A stretch of 64,000 nucleotides of DNA from an uncultured Rhizobium sp. (GTDB lineage Bacteria; Pseudomonadota; Alphaproteobacteria; Rhizobiales; Rhizobiaceae), in assembly GCA_945952415.1 (NCBI GenBank), contig CAMFIF010000011.1:1-64000 (forward strand), written 5' to 3'. Below the pieces are notes generated by a model, which was given only the letters and a program-made list of their open reading frames with translations, had not been told where the DNA came from and did not search any database. Shown here piece by piece: positions 1 through 9,026 of the stretch. The position numbers and the translations under genes are program-made. The stretch's first letter is position 1. The number at the start of each line of letters is the position of its first letter.

Positions 1-122
1 CCCCCCTCACGGGCAGCGAAGCTGCTCCGGATGCGGGGGAGGATGTCCCGGAGGGCCAGGAGGGGGGTACGCTTCCTCATACGCCGACGCTTCAGAAAAA
101 CTGAATTTGCCGTGCCCCACCC
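1..122. other. Left-edge stretch without a confident gene; C-run/G-run inverted sequence
   Basis: This stretch is dominated by C-runs and G-runs (CCCCCCTCACGG at the left edge, GGAGGGGGGTAC near position 60-70), which can pair with each other. The arrangement resembles abundant rhizobial extragenic elements with ACCCCCC/GGGGGG ends. On the minus strand an ATG at position 80 opens a frame that runs off the left edge, so a truncated gene cannot be excluded. Nothing recognisable is encoded. Confidence 0.3.
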
Positions 123-1004
123 CTATCTTTCCCCGAAAACCCTGCCCTCGATAAGCGGCTTCAGCCGGTTGAGTTCCGTGGCGACGAAGTCGAGGAAGAG
201 GCGGATGCGGGGGGAGTGGCGCAGGTCGGCGTGGGTGAGGAGCCAGAGGCCGGCGGAGAAGGTGGGGTCCGGTTCGGCAAGCCGGCGCAGGGCGAGGCAG
301 GTATCGCCGATGAAACAGGGGAGGTGGCCAATGCCGAGGCCGGCCTCCACGGCGCTGGCGATGCCGAGCACAGTGTTCGCGCGGTAGACGCGCCGGTTGG
401 CTGGCACGTGGTCGCGCGCCCAGCGCACCACCTGAAGGCTGGCCATGTCGTCGCCGAGCGTCACCCAGTCCGGATCGCCATCGGGTAGATCGCTGCGTCC
501 GTAAAGCGCCCAGGCAATGGTGCCGATCCGCCGCCCGATAAGCGCTTCCGGTGGAGAATCGGTGGCGCGGATCGCTACATCCGCATCCCGCCGGGACAGA
601 TTGAGCGCCGGATTGCCGATCACCACATCGAGCACGATGCCCGGATGCTCGGCGCGAAACCGCTTGAACACAGGCGTAAGGAGGTGGGCGAGCAGGCTGT
701 CGGCCGTGGCGATGCGGATCTCCCCCGTCACGGCAATCGCCTTGCCCTCCAGCCGCCGCGCGAAATCATGGATCTGCCGCTCGAAGCGCTCGGCAAGCGC
801 CACCAGTTCCTCGCCCGTCGCGGTGGGCAGGTAGCCGCTGCGGCGGCGCTCGAAAAGCGGGGCGCCCAGCGCCTTTTCCAGCGCGCCGAGCCTCCGGTAG
901 ACCGTCGACTGATCGATGCCAAGCGCGGCTGCCGCGCCCGCAAGCCCGCCCGCCTCCGCCACCATCCGCACCAGCTTGAGGTCTTCCCAGGAAGGGTCGA
1001 TCAT
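123..1004 (-). CDS. LysR-family transcriptional regulator, divergent from ring-cleaving dioxygenase
   Basis: A 293-residue LysR-type regulator. The N-terminal winged helix-turn-helix covers about residues 5-62, with the typical AAAALGIDQSTVYRRLGALE recognition region; the rest is a substrate-binding domain. The start at 1004 is chosen because AAGGAG lies 7 nt upstream; two upstream in-frame ATGs (1022, 1040) lack a ribosome site. It is divergent from the dioxygenase at 1159, and the intergenic region holds an inverted repeat with a T-N11-A core, so it probably controls that gene and itself. The inducer is unknown; aromatic or quinone compounds are a guess from the neighbour. Confidence 0.85.
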   Translation of the reverse strand: MIDPSWEDLKLVRMVAEAGGLAGAAAALGIDQSTVYRRLGALEKALGAPLFERRRSGYLPTATGEELVALAERFERQIHDFARRLEGKAIAVTGEIRIATADSLLAHLLTPVFKRFRAEHPGIVLDVVIGNPALNLSRRDADVAIRATDSPPEALIGRRIGTIAWALYGRSDLPDGDPDWVTLGDDMASLQVVRWARDHVPANRRVYRANTVLGIASAVEAGLGIGHLPCFIGDTCLALRRLAEPDPTFSAGLWLLTHADLRHSPRIRLFLDFVATELNRLKPLIEGRVFGER

Positions 1005-1054
1005 GGCTTGCTCCTTGCTCATGCGCCGATGAAATCTCATTAACGCAAATCAAA

Positions 1055-1072
1055 GCTTGCATCAATGCAAGC
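1055..1072. promoter_or_regulatory. LysR-type operator candidate (8+2+8 palindrome)
   Basis: GCTTGCAT-CA-ATGCAAGC is a perfect inverted repeat containing a T-N11-A motif (1058-1070), the classic LysR box. It lies 51 bp upstream of the LysR start and 87 bp upstream of the dioxygenase start, as expected for a shared activation/autoregulation site. Confidence 0.65.
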
Positions 1073-1086
1073 GAAAGCGCGTGCAA

Positions 1087-1122
1087 TTTCGATGGGGCGC
1101 GCCTACCTCTAGCCCATCGAAA
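1087..1122. promoter_or_regulatory. Second inverted repeat in the divergent promoter
   Basis: TTTCGATGGG (1087-1096) is perfectly complementary to CCCATCGAAA (1113-1122), with a 16-nt spacer. It sits 36 bp before the dioxygenase ATG, so it may be a second protein-binding site or a 5'-UTR hairpin in the dioxygenase mRNA. Confidence 0.5.
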
Positions 1123-1158
1123 CGGCTTTCCCGCCGCTTGAGGACAAGGAGAGACCCC

Positions 1159-2109
1159 ATGCGCAACACGCTGCATCACATCACCGCCATTTCCGGCCAT
1201 GCCCAGCGCACCCATGATTTCTACACCGGCGTGCTCGGCCAGCGCTTCGTGAAGAAGACCGTCAATTTCGACGATCCCGGCACCTATCACTTCTATTTCG
1301 GCGACGAGGCCGGCAGCCCCGGCACGATCATGACCCATTTCCCGTTCGAGGGCGTGGGCCCTGGCCGGCTTGGTATCGGCGAAACCCAGGAGACCATGTA
1401 TCGCGTGCCAAAGGCGGCGCTTGGCTTCTGGACCCATCGCTTCGTCGAAAAGGGCGTGGTTCACGGCGCGCTGGAAACCCGCTTCGGCGAAACCGTGCTG
1501 CCCTTCCGCGATCCCGACGGCATGCGGCTGGCGCTGGTCGGCCTGGCCGGCATCGAGGCGGAACCCGCCCGGGAAACGGCCGAGATCCCGGCCGAGATGG
1601 CGCTGCGCGGCTTCCACGGCGTCTCGCTGCTGCTGGAGGACGGCGAGGCGACGGCCCGGGTGCTGACGGAGGTCTTCGGCTTTGCCCGGACCGCCAGCGA
1701 AGGCACCACCACCCGTTATCGGGTGGAGGGGGAAAGCCTGGGCGCCATCGTCGATATCCATGCCGCCGGCGGCTTCCTGCCGGCGCGGCAGGGGGCAGGC
1801 TCCGTGCATCACATCGCCTTCCGCGCGAAGGACGATGCCGAACAGGCGGAACTCGCCGCGCGGCTTCGCCAGGAGCTGAAGATCGCCACGACCGAACAGA
1901 AGGATCGCGATTACTTCCGCTCGGTCTATTTCCGCTCGCCGGGTGGGGTGATCTTCGAAATCGCCACCGACGAGCCGGGCTTTGCCGTGGACGAGCCGGC
2001 GGAAAGCCTGGGCGAAGCGCTGAAGCTGCCCGCCAATCTGGAGCCCTTCCGGGCAAAGATCGAAGGGCTTCTGCCGCCGCTCGACACGCAGCGCGCCTCC
2101 GCCGCCTGA
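1159..2109 (+). CDS. Ring-cleaving dioxygenase, two-module VOC (glyoxalase-fold) family, MhqO-like
   Basis: A 316-residue protein with two vicinal-oxygen-chelate modules (about residues 4-135 and 150-285). It opens with the family hallmark LHHITAISGHAQR and has the later GSVHHIAF histidine and FEIATDEPG glutamate, which fit a metal site of the 2-His-1-Glu type. Family members cleave hydroquinone- or catechol-like rings (MhqO, LinE relatives). The start at 1159 follows AAGGAGAGACCCC; upstream codons in this frame are non-coding in character. The downstream hydrolase gene on the same strand mirrors the MhqO-MhqD pairing known from quinone-detoxification loci. The true substrate is not evident. 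Confidence 0.85.
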   Translation: MRNTLHHITAISGHAQRTHDFYTGVLGQRFVKKTVNFDDPGTYHFYFGDEAGSPGTIMTHFPFEGVGPGRLGIGETQETMYRVPKAALGFWTHRFVEKGVVHGALETRFGETVLPFRDPDGMRLALVGLAGIEAEPARETAEIPAEMALRGFHGVSLLLEDGEATARVLTEVFGFARTASEGTTTRYRVEGESLGAIVDIHAAGGFLPARQGAGSVHHIAFRAKDDAEQAELAARLRQELKIATTEQKDRDYFRSVYFRSPGGVIFEIATDEPGFAVDEPAESLGEALKLPANLEPFRAKIEGLLPPLDTQRASAA

Positions 2110-2122
2110 ACATCAAGCCGCA

Positions 2123-2154
2123 ACCCTCCCCGAAACCCCGGTTCCGGGGAGGGT
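2123..2154 (+). other. Intercistronic hairpin between dioxygenase and hydrolase genes
   Basis: ACCCTCCCCG (2123-2132) pairs perfectly with CGGGGAGGGT (2145-2154) around a 12-nt loop. No U-tract follows, so it looks like an mRNA-processing or attenuating hairpin rather than a full terminator. The hydrolase ribosome site (CAGGAGG) lies 10 bases further on. Confidence 0.5.
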
Positions 2155-2178
2155 CCTCTCACAGACAGGAGGTCAGCC

Positions 2179-2805
2179 ATGACTGTTCGCGAACTCTCCC
2201 ATATCCACCGCTTCCTGCCCGCGACGGAGAAGGGTGCTACGCCGCTCCTTCTCCTTCATGGGACCGGTGGCGACGAAAACGACCTGATCGGCCTTGGCCG
2301 GGAACTGAGCCCGGGGGCGGCGCTGCTTTCGCCCCGCGGACAGGTGCTGGAACGGGGCATGCCCCGCTTCTTCCGCCGGCTGGCCGAGGGCATTTTCGAC
2401 GAGGCGGATGTGGTGGCCCGCGCCGCAGCGCTTGCCGGCTTCATAGCCGAGGCGCGGGCGGCCTACGGGCTGGAAGCGCCCGTCGCCGTCGGATTTTCGA
2501 ACGGGGCGAATATTGCAGCCGCGCTGCTCTATCGCCATCCGGAGGCGCTGGCGGGCGCGGTGCTGCTGCGCGCCATGGTGCCGCTGTCCGAGCCGCCGCT
2601 GGGCGGGCTCGCGGAAAAGCCGGTGCTGATCCTCTCGGGCGCGATGGACCCGATCGTACCGTCGGAGAATGCCGCCCGGCTGGCCGAAAGCCTCACCGCC
2701 GCAGGCGGCGACGTGACCCACGAGACCCTGCCGCTGGGGCATAATCTCTCCCGCATGGATCTCGACATCACCAAAGGATGGCTTTCGGACCGCTTTGCCG
2801 CCTGA
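2179..2805 (+). CDS. Alpha/beta hydrolase, phospholipase/carboxylesterase family (MhqD-like)
   Basis: A 208-residue cytoplasmic alpha/beta hydrolase. The nucleophile elbow is GFSNG (Ser107), the acid Asp157 in GAMDPIVP, and the base His188 in LPLGHNLS, giving a complete catalytic triad; LLLHGTGGDEND forms the oxyanion loop. Its length matches the carboxylesterase/phospholipase family (about 200-220 residues). CAGGAGG precedes the ATG at good spacing. It follows the ring-cleaving dioxygenase on the same strand, suggesting it hydrolyses an ester or ring-cleavage product in the same pathway, as proposed for MhqD next to MhqO. The substrate is inferred from context only. Confidence 0.85.
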   Translation: MTVRELSHIHRFLPATEKGATPLLLLHGTGGDENDLIGLGRELSPGAALLSPRGQVLERGMPRFFRRLAEGIFDEADVVARAAALAGFIAEARAAYGLEAPVAVGFSNGANIAAALLYRHPEALAGAVLLRAMVPLSEPPLGGLAEKPVLILSGAMDPIVPSENAARLAESLTAAGGDVTHETLPLGHNLSRMDLDITKGWLSDRFAA

Positions 2806-2821
2806 GGGCACGAAGACGAAA

Positions 2822-2848
2822 AACGCCGCGTCGGCATGACGCGGCGTT
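2822..2848 (-). terminator. Rho-independent terminator after pntB
   Basis: AACGCCGCGT (2822-2831) and ACGCGGCGTT (2839-2848) form a perfect 10-bp stem with a 7-nt loop. On the minus strand it is followed by a T-run, so it terminates pntAB; it also lies just past the convergent hydrolase gene and may act in both directions. Confidence 0.8.
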
Positions 2849-2879
2849 CGTGTATTTACCCTTTGGCGTGCCAGCGCAA

Positions 2880-4316
2880 TCAGTCGATCAGGCGCAGCAG
2901 CTTTTCCAGCGAAGCCTTGGCGTCGCCATAGAACATGCGGGTGTTTTCCTTGTAGAAAAGCGGGTTTTCGATGCCCGAATACCCCGTGCCCTGCCCGCGC
3001 TTCGAAACGATCACGTGCTTGGCCTTCCAGCATTCGAGAACCGGCATGCCGGCAATCGGGCTGTTCGGATCTTCCTGCGCCGCCGGATTGACGATGTCGT
3101 TGGAGCCGATGACGATCGCTACATCCGTATCCGGGAAGTCCTCGTTGATCTCGTCCATTTCGAGGACGATGTCATAGGGCACCTTGGCTTCGGCGAGCAG
3201 CACGTTCATGTGGCCGGGAAGGCGGCCTGCCACCGGATGGATGGCGAAGCGGACATTCTTGCCCTTGGCACGCAGCTTGCGGGTGAGTTCGGAGACCGCC
3301 CCCTGCGCCTGCGCCACCGCCATGCCATAGCCCGGGATGATGATGACCGAGTCGGCATCGTCGAGAAGGGCAGCCACGCCCTCCGCATCGATCGCCACCT
3401 GTTCGCCGGAAATTTCCATCGCCGGACCTGTCGTGCCGCCGAAGCCGCCGAGGATGACGGAGATGAAGGAGCGGTTCATCGCCTTGCACATGATGTAGGA
3501 GAGGATCGCCCCCGAGGAGCCGACCAGCGCGCCGACGACGATCAGGAGATCGTTCGACAGCGAGAAGCCGATGGCCGCCGCCGCCCAGCCGGAATAGCTG
3601 TTCAGCATCGAGACCACGACGGGCATGTCCGCCCCGCCGATGCCCATGATCAGGTGATAGCCGATGAAGAGCGCGGCGAGCGTCATGGCGATCAGCGCGA
3701 GCGTCGAGCCCGCCTGGAGATAGACCACGAGCAGGAGGACGGAAAGCAGCGCCGCCGCGGCATTCAGCAGATGGCCGCCGGGCAGCTTCTTCGCCTTGCC
3801 ATCCACCTTGCCGGCGAGCTTGCCATAGGCAATGACCGAGCCGGTGAAGGTGACCGCCCCGATAAAGACGCCGAGGAAGGTTTCGACCCGCAGGATCGAT
3901 AGCTCCACCGCATCCTTGTGGGCGAGGATGGCGGCAAAGCCCGTGAGTGCGGCCTTCGAGGCCTCGTCGAGGCCGATCACGCGGGCCGCCTCGATATGGG
4001 CATTATAGCCGATGAAAACCGCGGCGAGGCCGACCAGCGAATGCATGGCGGCGACGAGCTGCGGCATTTCCGTCATCTGCACGCGCTTGGCCGCAATGGC
4101 GCCGAGAACCGCACCCGCTCCCAGCATGAGGAGGGTGAGGAGATTGACGAGCGTGCCATTGGCAGACTGGCCGAGATAGGTGGCGACGACCGCGAGCGCC
4201 ATGCCCGCAATGCCATACCAGACGGCGCGCTTGGCGCTTTCCTGGCCGGAAAGACCGCCGAGCGACAGAATGAAGAGAACCGCCGCAACGACGTAAGCGG
4301 ATGTGGTGAAACCCAT
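2880..4316 (-). CDS. pntB: NAD(P)(+) transhydrogenase beta subunit
   Basis: A 478-residue membrane subunit of proton-translocating transhydrogenase, which uses the proton gradient to make NADPH from NADH. About nine transmembrane helices fill the first 280 residues (domain II). The C-terminal NADP-binding domain III has [13 protein letters not shown] and the [12 protein letters not shown] loop. The start at 4316 ([10 protein letters not shown]) gives the usual family length and follows a GGGGGAGA ribosome site in the 13-bp gap after pntA, so the two are one operon. A terminator follows at 2848-2822. Confidence 0.95.
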   Translation of the reverse strand: MGFTTSAYVVAAVLFILSLGGLSGQESAKRAVWYGIAGMALAVVATYLGQSANGTLVNLLTLLMLGAGAVLGAIAAKRVQMTEMPQLVAAMHSLVGLAAVFIGYNAHIEAARVIGLDEASKAALTGFAAILAHKDAVELSILRVETFLGVFIGAVTFTGSVIAYGKLAGKVDGKAKKLPGGHLLNAAAALLSVLLLVVYLQAGSTLALIAMTLAALFIGYHLIMGIGGADMPVVVSMLNSYSGWAAAAIGFSLSNDLLIVVGALVGSSGAILSYIMCKAMNRSFISVILGGFGGTTGPAMEISGEQVAIDAEGVAALLDDADSVIIIPGYGMAVAQAQGAVSELTRKLRAKGKNVRFAIHPVAGRLPGHMNVLLAEAKVPYDIVLEMDEINEDFPDTDVAIVIGSNDIVNPAAQEDPNSPIAGMPVLECWKAKHVIVSKRGQGTGYSGIENPLFYKENTRMFYGDAKASLEKLLRLID

Positions 4317-4329
4317 TGTTCTCTCCCCC

Positions 4330-5901
4330 TCAGGACTTCTGGAACATGGCGAGCATGCGCCGGGTGACCATGAAGCCACCGAAAATGTTGATGCCGGCCA
4401 TGAAGACCGACAGCGCGGCGAGGATGATCACCAGGAAACTGCCGGAGCCGATCTGCATCAGCGCGCCGAGAATGATGATCGAGGAGATGGCATTGGTGAC
4501 CGCCATCAGCGGCGTGTGCAGCGAATGGCTGACATTCCAGATGACCGAGAAGCCGACGAAGCAGGAAAGCACGAAGACGATGAAATGGCTCATGAAGGCG
4601 GCCGGGGCATAGAGCCCGGCGAGAAGCATCAGCGCCCCGCCGACGACGAGCAGCGAAACCTGCGTCACCGTCTGCTTGCGGAAGGCGGCCGCTTCCGCCG
4701 CGCGCTTTTCCTCGGGCGTCGGCTCCTTTGCCTTCTCCTTCGGCTTGGCGGCGGCAATGGCCTGGATCTTCGGCGGCGGTGGCGGATAGGTGATCTCGCC
4801 ACCCTTGGTCACCGTCGCGCCGCGGATCACGTCATCTTCCATGTTGTGGTTGATGACGCCGTCCTTGGCGGGGGTCAGATCGGCCAGCATGTGGCGGATA
4901 TTGGTGGAATAGAGCGTCGAGGCCTGGGCGGCCATGCGGCTCGGGAAATCCGTGTAACCGACGATCACCACCCCGTTCGGCGAGACGATCCGCTGGTCGG
5001 CGACCGTGAGATCGCAATTGCCGCCGCGTTCTGCGGCCAGGTCGATGATGACCGAACCCGGCTTCATCATCGCCACCATGTCCTCGGTCCAGAGCTTGGG
5101 CGCGGGGCGGCCGGGAATGAGGGCCGTGGTGATGACGATGTCCATCTCGGGCGCCAGTTCGCGGAATTTCGCAAGCTGCTTCTCGCGGAACTCCGGCGAG
5201 GAGGGCGCGGCATAGCCGCCGGTTGCGGCACCGTCCTGGTTCGCTTCAAATTCGAGGAACACGAAGCTTGCGCCCATGGATTCGATCTGTTCGGCGACTT
5301 CCGGGCGCACGTCGAAGGCGTGCACGATTGCGCCGAGGCTGACGGCCGTGCCGATGGCGGCAAGACCGGCCACGCCCGCGCCGACGATGAGCACCTTGGC
5401 GGGCGGCACCTTGCCGGCGGCGGTCACCTGGCCGGTGAAGAAGCGGCCGAACTGGTTGCCCGCCTCGATGACGGCGCGATAGCCGGCAATATTGGCCATG
5501 GAGGACAGCGCGTCCATCTTCTGGGCGCGGGAAATGCGCGGCACCATGTCCATGGCGACGGCGGTGATGTTTTTCCGCCTGAAGGTTTCGAGAAGCTCCG
5601 GATTCTGCGCCGGCCAGAGGAAGGAAATCAGCGTCTGGCCGTCCTTCAGGCTCTCGGCTTCGGCCTCTTCCGGCCCGCGCACCTTGACGATCACGTCGGC
5701 TGCGGCAATCACCGCACCCGCATCGCCGAGAACCTCCACGCCCGCGGCGCGATAAGCCTCGTCGGTAATGCCGGCGCGGGTGCCAGCCCCCGTTTCCACC
5801 ACGCAGTCATGTCCGAGCTTCTTGAGCTGCGCGGCCGAATCCGGCGTCATCGCTACGCGGTTTTCCTGTTCCGCTCGCTCTCTCAATGCCCCAATCTTCA
5901 T
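4330..5901 (-). CDS. pntA: NAD(P)(+) transhydrogenase alpha subunit, fused single-chain form
   Basis: A 523-residue subunit. Domain I (residues 1-about 380) begins [20 protein letters not shown] and holds the Rossmann motif [13 protein letters not shown] that binds NAD(H). A proline/lysine-rich linker follows, and the last about 100 residues carry four transmembrane helices (part of domain II). Many alphaproteobacteria split this protein into PntAA and PntAB; here it is one polypeptide, as in E. coli. The start at 5901 is preceded by GGGAGACTTGCC. The frame stays open further upstream, but that part is proline/arginine-rich and unlike the family. Cotranscribed with pntB. Confidence 0.95.
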   Translation of the reverse strand: MKIGALRERAEQENRVAMTPDSAAQLKKLGHDCVVETGAGTRAGITDEAYRAAGVEVLGDAGAVIAAADVIVKVRGPEEAEAESLKDGQTLISFLWPAQNPELLETFRRKNITAVAMDMVPRISRAQKMDALSSMANIAGYRAVIEAGNQFGRFFTGQVTAAGKVPPAKVLIVGAGVAGLAAIGTAVSLGAIVHAFDVRPEVAEQIESMGASFVFLEFEANQDGAATGGYAAPSSPEFREKQLAKFRELAPEMDIVITTALIPGRPAPKLWTEDMVAMMKPGSVIIDLAAERGGNCDLTVADQRIVSPNGVVIVGYTDFPSRMAAQASTLYSTNIRHMLADLTPAKDGVINHNMEDDVIRGATVTKGGEITYPPPPPKIQAIAAAKPKEKAKEPTPEEKRAAEAAAFRKQTVTQVSLLVVGGALMLLAGLYAPAAFMSHFIVFVLSCFVGFSVIWNVSHSLHTPLMAVTNAISSIIILGALMQIGSGSFLVIILAALSVFMAGINIFGGFMVTRRMLAMFQKS

Positions 5902-6202
5902 AGGCAAGTCTCCCTTTTCCGGTCTTCTTGAAAAGCCGGTTCGTCCTCTCCAAGGTTCCCTGCAACCTTTGCCACGGTGGAGTGGAAAACGATCAGGTTC
6001 GGGTCCCTTCGGCAAGTCCGGATTTAGCCAAAATTGTCCTGAAGTGACATTTTTTGTCGGACATGGAGTAATCGGGCGGCCACCGCCACCCGAAACCGGG
6101 CGGCAGGCTTCCGCGCCCGGCCGAGCGATTCGGGCTCTGGAACAGCCTTGAGGCGGGTCTCTCTCTCTGATCCCGGCAAAGCCTGCTTTTCCCTTGGCCT
6201 TT
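5902..6202. other. Intergenic region between pntA and the DUF1236 gene
   Basis: This divergent region of about 350 bp holds no gene I can support. It contains a small AT-rich segment around 6030-6060 with a GACA-TTTTT-TGTC inverted repeat, which is the likeliest place for the pntA promoter or an operator, and the stress promoter described at 6203. Confidence 0.4.
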
Positions 6203-6228
6203 GGAACCGATACCCTCTGTTGCCCGTT
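6203..6228 (+). promoter_or_regulatory. EcfG (general stress response sigma factor) promoter candidate
   Basis: GGAAC (6203-6207) and CGTT (6225-6228) are separated by 17 nt, an exact match to the alphaproteobacterial EcfG promoter pattern GGAAC-N16/17-CGTT. It lies 29 bp upstream of the start codon of the DUF1236 gene, the right distance for a short leader. Confidence 0.7.
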
Positions 6229-6257
6229 TAGCCTGCACAACGCCAAAGGAGAAAGCG

Positions 6258-6659
6258 ATGCGTAAGACCCTGATTATGCTCACCGCCCTTGCCGCCGCGG
6301 GTGGTTTTGCCTCTGTGGGCCATGCCCAGGAAAGCACCATCAATGGCGCAGCCGGCGGCGCCGTCACCGGCGCGATCGTCGGCGGTCCGGTCGGTGCAGC
6401 CGTCGGCGGCGTGGCCGGTGCGCTGGTCGGCACGGCCATCGATCCGCCGCCGCAGAAGGTCGTTACCTATGTGCAGGAAGCGCCCATGCCGACAGAGCGC
6501 GTCGTGGTGCAGGAAAAGGTGGTCGTCGGCCAGCCTCTGCCCCAGACCGTCCAGTATGTGGCAATCCCGGAAGAGCCCCGCTATGCCTATGCGATCGTCA
6601 ATGACGAGCGGGTGATCGTCGATCCGCAGACCCGCACCGTGGTGCAGGTCATCCGCTAA
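6258..6659 (+). CDS. Exported glycine-zipper DUF1236 protein
   Basis: A 133-residue protein with a signal peptide (residues 1-23, cleavage after VGHA). A glycine-zipper segment at about 29-60 (repeats of GGAV, GAIVGG, GAAVGG) suggests membrane insertion or oligomer packing. The C-terminal DUF1236 domain contains [20 protein letters not shown]. Function is unknown; DUF1236 proteins are common periplasmic or envelope proteins in Rhizobiales. The start at 6258 follows AAAGGAGAAAGCG. The EcfG-type promoter upstream predicts induction in stress and stationary phase. A strong terminator follows the stop. Confidence 0.85.
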   Translation: MRKTLIMLTALAAAGGFASVGHAQESTINGAAGGAVTGAIVGGPVGAAVGGVAGALVGTAIDPPPQKVVTYVQEAPMPTERVVVQEKVVVGQPLPQTVQYVAIPEEPRYAYAIVNDERVIVDPQTRTVVQVIR

Positions 6660-6685
6660 GGCGGAACACCGGTTCCGGAAAGCGA

Positions 6686-6710
6686 GGCGCCGCGAAAGCG
6701 GCGCCTTTTT
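6686..6710 (+). terminator. Rho-independent terminator of the DUF1236 gene
   Basis: GGCGCCGC-GAAA-GCGGCGCC is a perfect 8-bp stem with a GNRA tetraloop followed by TTTTT. Confidence 0.9.
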
Positions 6711-6785
6711 CATGCCTGCGCGGGCTTGCAATGCGGGACGGGATGGGGAAGATCGCGGCCCTTGCAATCGATGAGGATTGAGCCG

Positions 6786-7775
6786 ATGCGGCGTCTCCTG
6801 CCGGACATGTTCACCTTCCTGCTGGTGCTCGCCGTTGCGGTGGCCGCCCTTCTGCCGGCCACGGGAAAGGCGGCATCGCTTCTTTCCGATCTCGCGGTGA
6901 TTGCGATCGGGCTGCTCTTCTTCCTGCATGGGGCGCGGCTTTCCACCGATGTGGTCATTGCGGGCTTCCTGCACTGGCGGCTGCAGCTCTTCATCCTCTC
7001 CATGACCTTCGTGGTCTTTCCGCTGATCGGGCTTTCGCTCGGCGTCCTGTCGCCCGCGATCATCCCGCAGCCGCTCTATCTGGGCCTGCTCTATATCTGC
7101 GTGCTCCCCTCCACGGTGCAGTCTTCCATCGCCTTCACCTCCATTGCCGGTGGCAATGTGCCGGCGGCGATCTGCGCGGCCTCGGCCTCCAACATTGCCG
7201 GCATCGTGCTGACGCCGCTTCTCGTGGCGGCCCTCTTTTCGGCGGGCGGACATATCGGCTTTTCGACGGATATTCTGCTCAAGATCATGACCCAGCTTTT
7301 CCTGCCCTTCGTGGCGGGGCAGCTGCTGCAACCCTTCATCGGCAACTGGGTGCGCCGCCACAAGGCGATCCTCACCCCCTTTGACCGCGGCTCGATCCTG
7401 CTTGTCGTCTATCTCGCCTTCAGCGAGGCGGTGGCGGAGGGGATCTGGAAGACGCTCGATCTCAGGGATCTCGGGCTTATCCTCTTGGCCGACAGTGCCA
7501 TTCTTGCCCTGGTGCTGGTCCTCACCACGCTTGGCAGCCGGCTTTTCGGCTTCAGCCGGGAGGACCGGATTGCCGCGGTCTTCTGCGGCTCGAAGAAGAG
7601 CCTTGCAAGCGGCGTGCCCATGGCCAATGTGATCTTTGTCGGCCAGAGCATCGGCGCGATCGTGCTGCCGCTGATGATCTTCCACCAGATCCAGCTGATC
7701 GTCTGCGCCTGGATCGCCCGCACCCTGTCCGAACGGGCGGCGCGGGCGGAGACGGCGGTTATCGATCCGCGCTGA
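6786..7775 (+). CDS. Bile acid:sodium symporter (BASS/SBF) family transporter
   Basis: A 329-residue integral membrane protein with about ten hydrophobic helices (for example MFTFLLVLAVAVAALLP and LQLFILSMTFVVFPLIGL). It matches the YfeH-type branch of the bile acid:Na+ symporter superfamily, with GSKKSLASGVPMANV in the C-terminal half. The transported solute is unknown; organic anions are typical of the family. The start at 6786 follows GAGG at 8 nt; an alternative ATG at 6771 would add five residues. It stands alone between a terminator and the next gene. Confidence 0.8.
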   Translation: MRRLLPDMFTFLLVLAVAVAALLPATGKAASLLSDLAVIAIGLLFFLHGARLSTDVVIAGFLHWRLQLFILSMTFVVFPLIGLSLGVLSPAIIPQPLYLGLLYICVLPSTVQSSIAFTSIAGGNVPAAICAASASNIAGIVLTPLLVAALFSAGGHIGFSTDILLKIMTQLFLPFVAGQLLQPFIGNWVRRHKAILTPFDRGSILLVVYLAFSEAVAEGIWKTLDLRDLGLILLADSAILALVLVLTTLGSRLFGFSREDRIAAVFCGSKKSLASGVPMANVIFVGQSIGAIVLPLMIFHQIQLIVCAWIARTLSERAARAETAVIDPR

Positions 7776-7871
7776 GGCCGATCACAAGACGGAGAGGGAA
7801 GGACGGAAGCCCTTCCTGCGGGACGCCCGGCGCCTATCTCCTCCTCATGCCCCTCTTGTGGAGAGCCTCGC

Positions 7872-9002
7872 ATGACAAGACCGGTCCTTTCAGCCCTTTT
7901 TGCCCTCTCTCTCGCCGCGCCGGCACTGGCCGCCTCGATCAATGCGGGCGACCGCGCCGCGACGGCGGAGAAACCCTTCGAGGCAAGGACCATTGCGGAA
8001 TTCGACACGCCCTGGGCGATTGCTCTGATGCCCGACCGGCGCATGCTGGTGACGGAAAAGCCGGGCGGCCTCTTCATCGTGACGCCTGAAGGCCAGAAGA
8101 CCGCCGTCCGGGATCTGCCGACCGTCGCGGCTGCCGGCCAGAACGGCATGCTGGACGTGGCCCTTTCGCCTGGCTACGAGCGTGACCGGCTGATCTATCT
8201 CACCTATGTGGCGCCGGACAAGGGCGGCTCGTCGCTGGTGCTTTCCCGGGCGAAGCTCGAGGAAGGAGAGGGCGGCGCCCGGCTGGAGGGCCTTCAGGAA
8301 CTCTTTCGCCAGAAGCCCGGAGGCCGTGGCCAGCCCGGCGGCATCATCGCCTTCGATCCCGAGGGCCAGCATCTCTTCCTGACGGTCGGCGACCGGATGG
8401 AGCCGGAAACGGCACAAGCGCCCGATCAGGCCCGCGGCAAGGTCTTCCGCCTGACGCTCGACGGCCAGCCCGCCCCCGGAAATCCGGAGGCCGCACAGGG
8501 CGGCATTCGCGCCATGACCTGGACGACCGGCCATCGCAATCCCTATGGTCTTGCCTTCGCGCCGGACGGGCGGCTCTGGCTGCACGAGATGGGCCCGAAG
8601 GGCGGCGACGAGTTCAATCTTCTCAAGCCCGGCAAGAATTATGGCTGGCCGGTGGTTTCGAATGGCGACCAGTATAGCGGTGAGCCCATTCCGCGCCACG
8701 AGACGCGGCCAGACTTCCAGGCGCCGCCGCTCTACTGGAATCCGGTCATTGCCCCAGCGGGCCTTGCCTTCTATCGCGGCACGCTCTTTCCCGGCTGGCA
8801 GGGATCGGCGCTGATCGGCGGGCTTGCGGGCAACTGCCTCGTGCGGGTCGCCTTCGATGCCGCAGGGGAGCCCGACGAGGCGGAGCGCTTCGACATGGAG
8901 GCGCGCATTCGCGATGTGGCCGTGGATGGAGACGGAGCCGTCTATGTGATCGAGGACGACCAGCCGGGCCGGCTGCTTCGCCTTGCGCCGCACGGGAAAT
9001 AG
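7872..9002 (+). CDS. Periplasmic PQQ-dependent aldose sugar dehydrogenase family (YliI-like)
   Basis: A 376-residue protein with a signal peptide (1-20, cleaved near ALAAS) and a six-bladed beta-propeller of the soluble glucose/sorbosone dehydrogenase family. Diagnostic stretches include FDTPWAIALMPDRRMLVTEK, GQNGMLDVALSP, GHRNPYGLAFAPDGRLW and GGDEFNLLKPGKNYGWP. Family members oxidise aldoses in the periplasm with PQQ and calcium. GGxNGMLD and the HRNPxG histidine, both near the active site, are intact. No PQQ-biosynthesis gene lies in the window. It converges with the aldo/keto reductase gene only 24 bp away. Confidence 0.85.
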   Translation: MTRPVLSALFALSLAAPALAASINAGDRAATAEKPFEARTIAEFDTPWAIALMPDRRMLVTEKPGGLFIVTPEGQKTAVRDLPTVAAAGQNGMLDVALSPGYERDRLIYLTYVAPDKGGSSLVLSRAKLEEGEGGARLEGLQELFRQKPGGRGQPGGIIAFDPEGQHLFLTVGDRMEPETAQAPDQARGKVFRLTLDGQPAPGNPEAAQGGIRAMTWTTGHRNPYGLAFAPDGRLWLHEMGPKGGDEFNLLKPGKNYGWPVVSNGDQYSGEPIPRHETRPDFQAPPLYWNPVIAPAGLAFYRGTLFPGWQGSALIGGLAGNCLVRVAFDAAGEPDEAERFDMEARIRDVAVDGDGAVYVIEDDQPGRLLRLAPHGK

Positions 9003-9026
9003 GCGGCGCAAGGGATTTCGGGGCGC

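Noticed and set aside
1-80. Truncated minus-strand gene at the left edge
   Set aside because: The frame opens with ATG at 80 but has no ribosome site, and the sequence looks like an extragenic C/G-run element; too short to judge.
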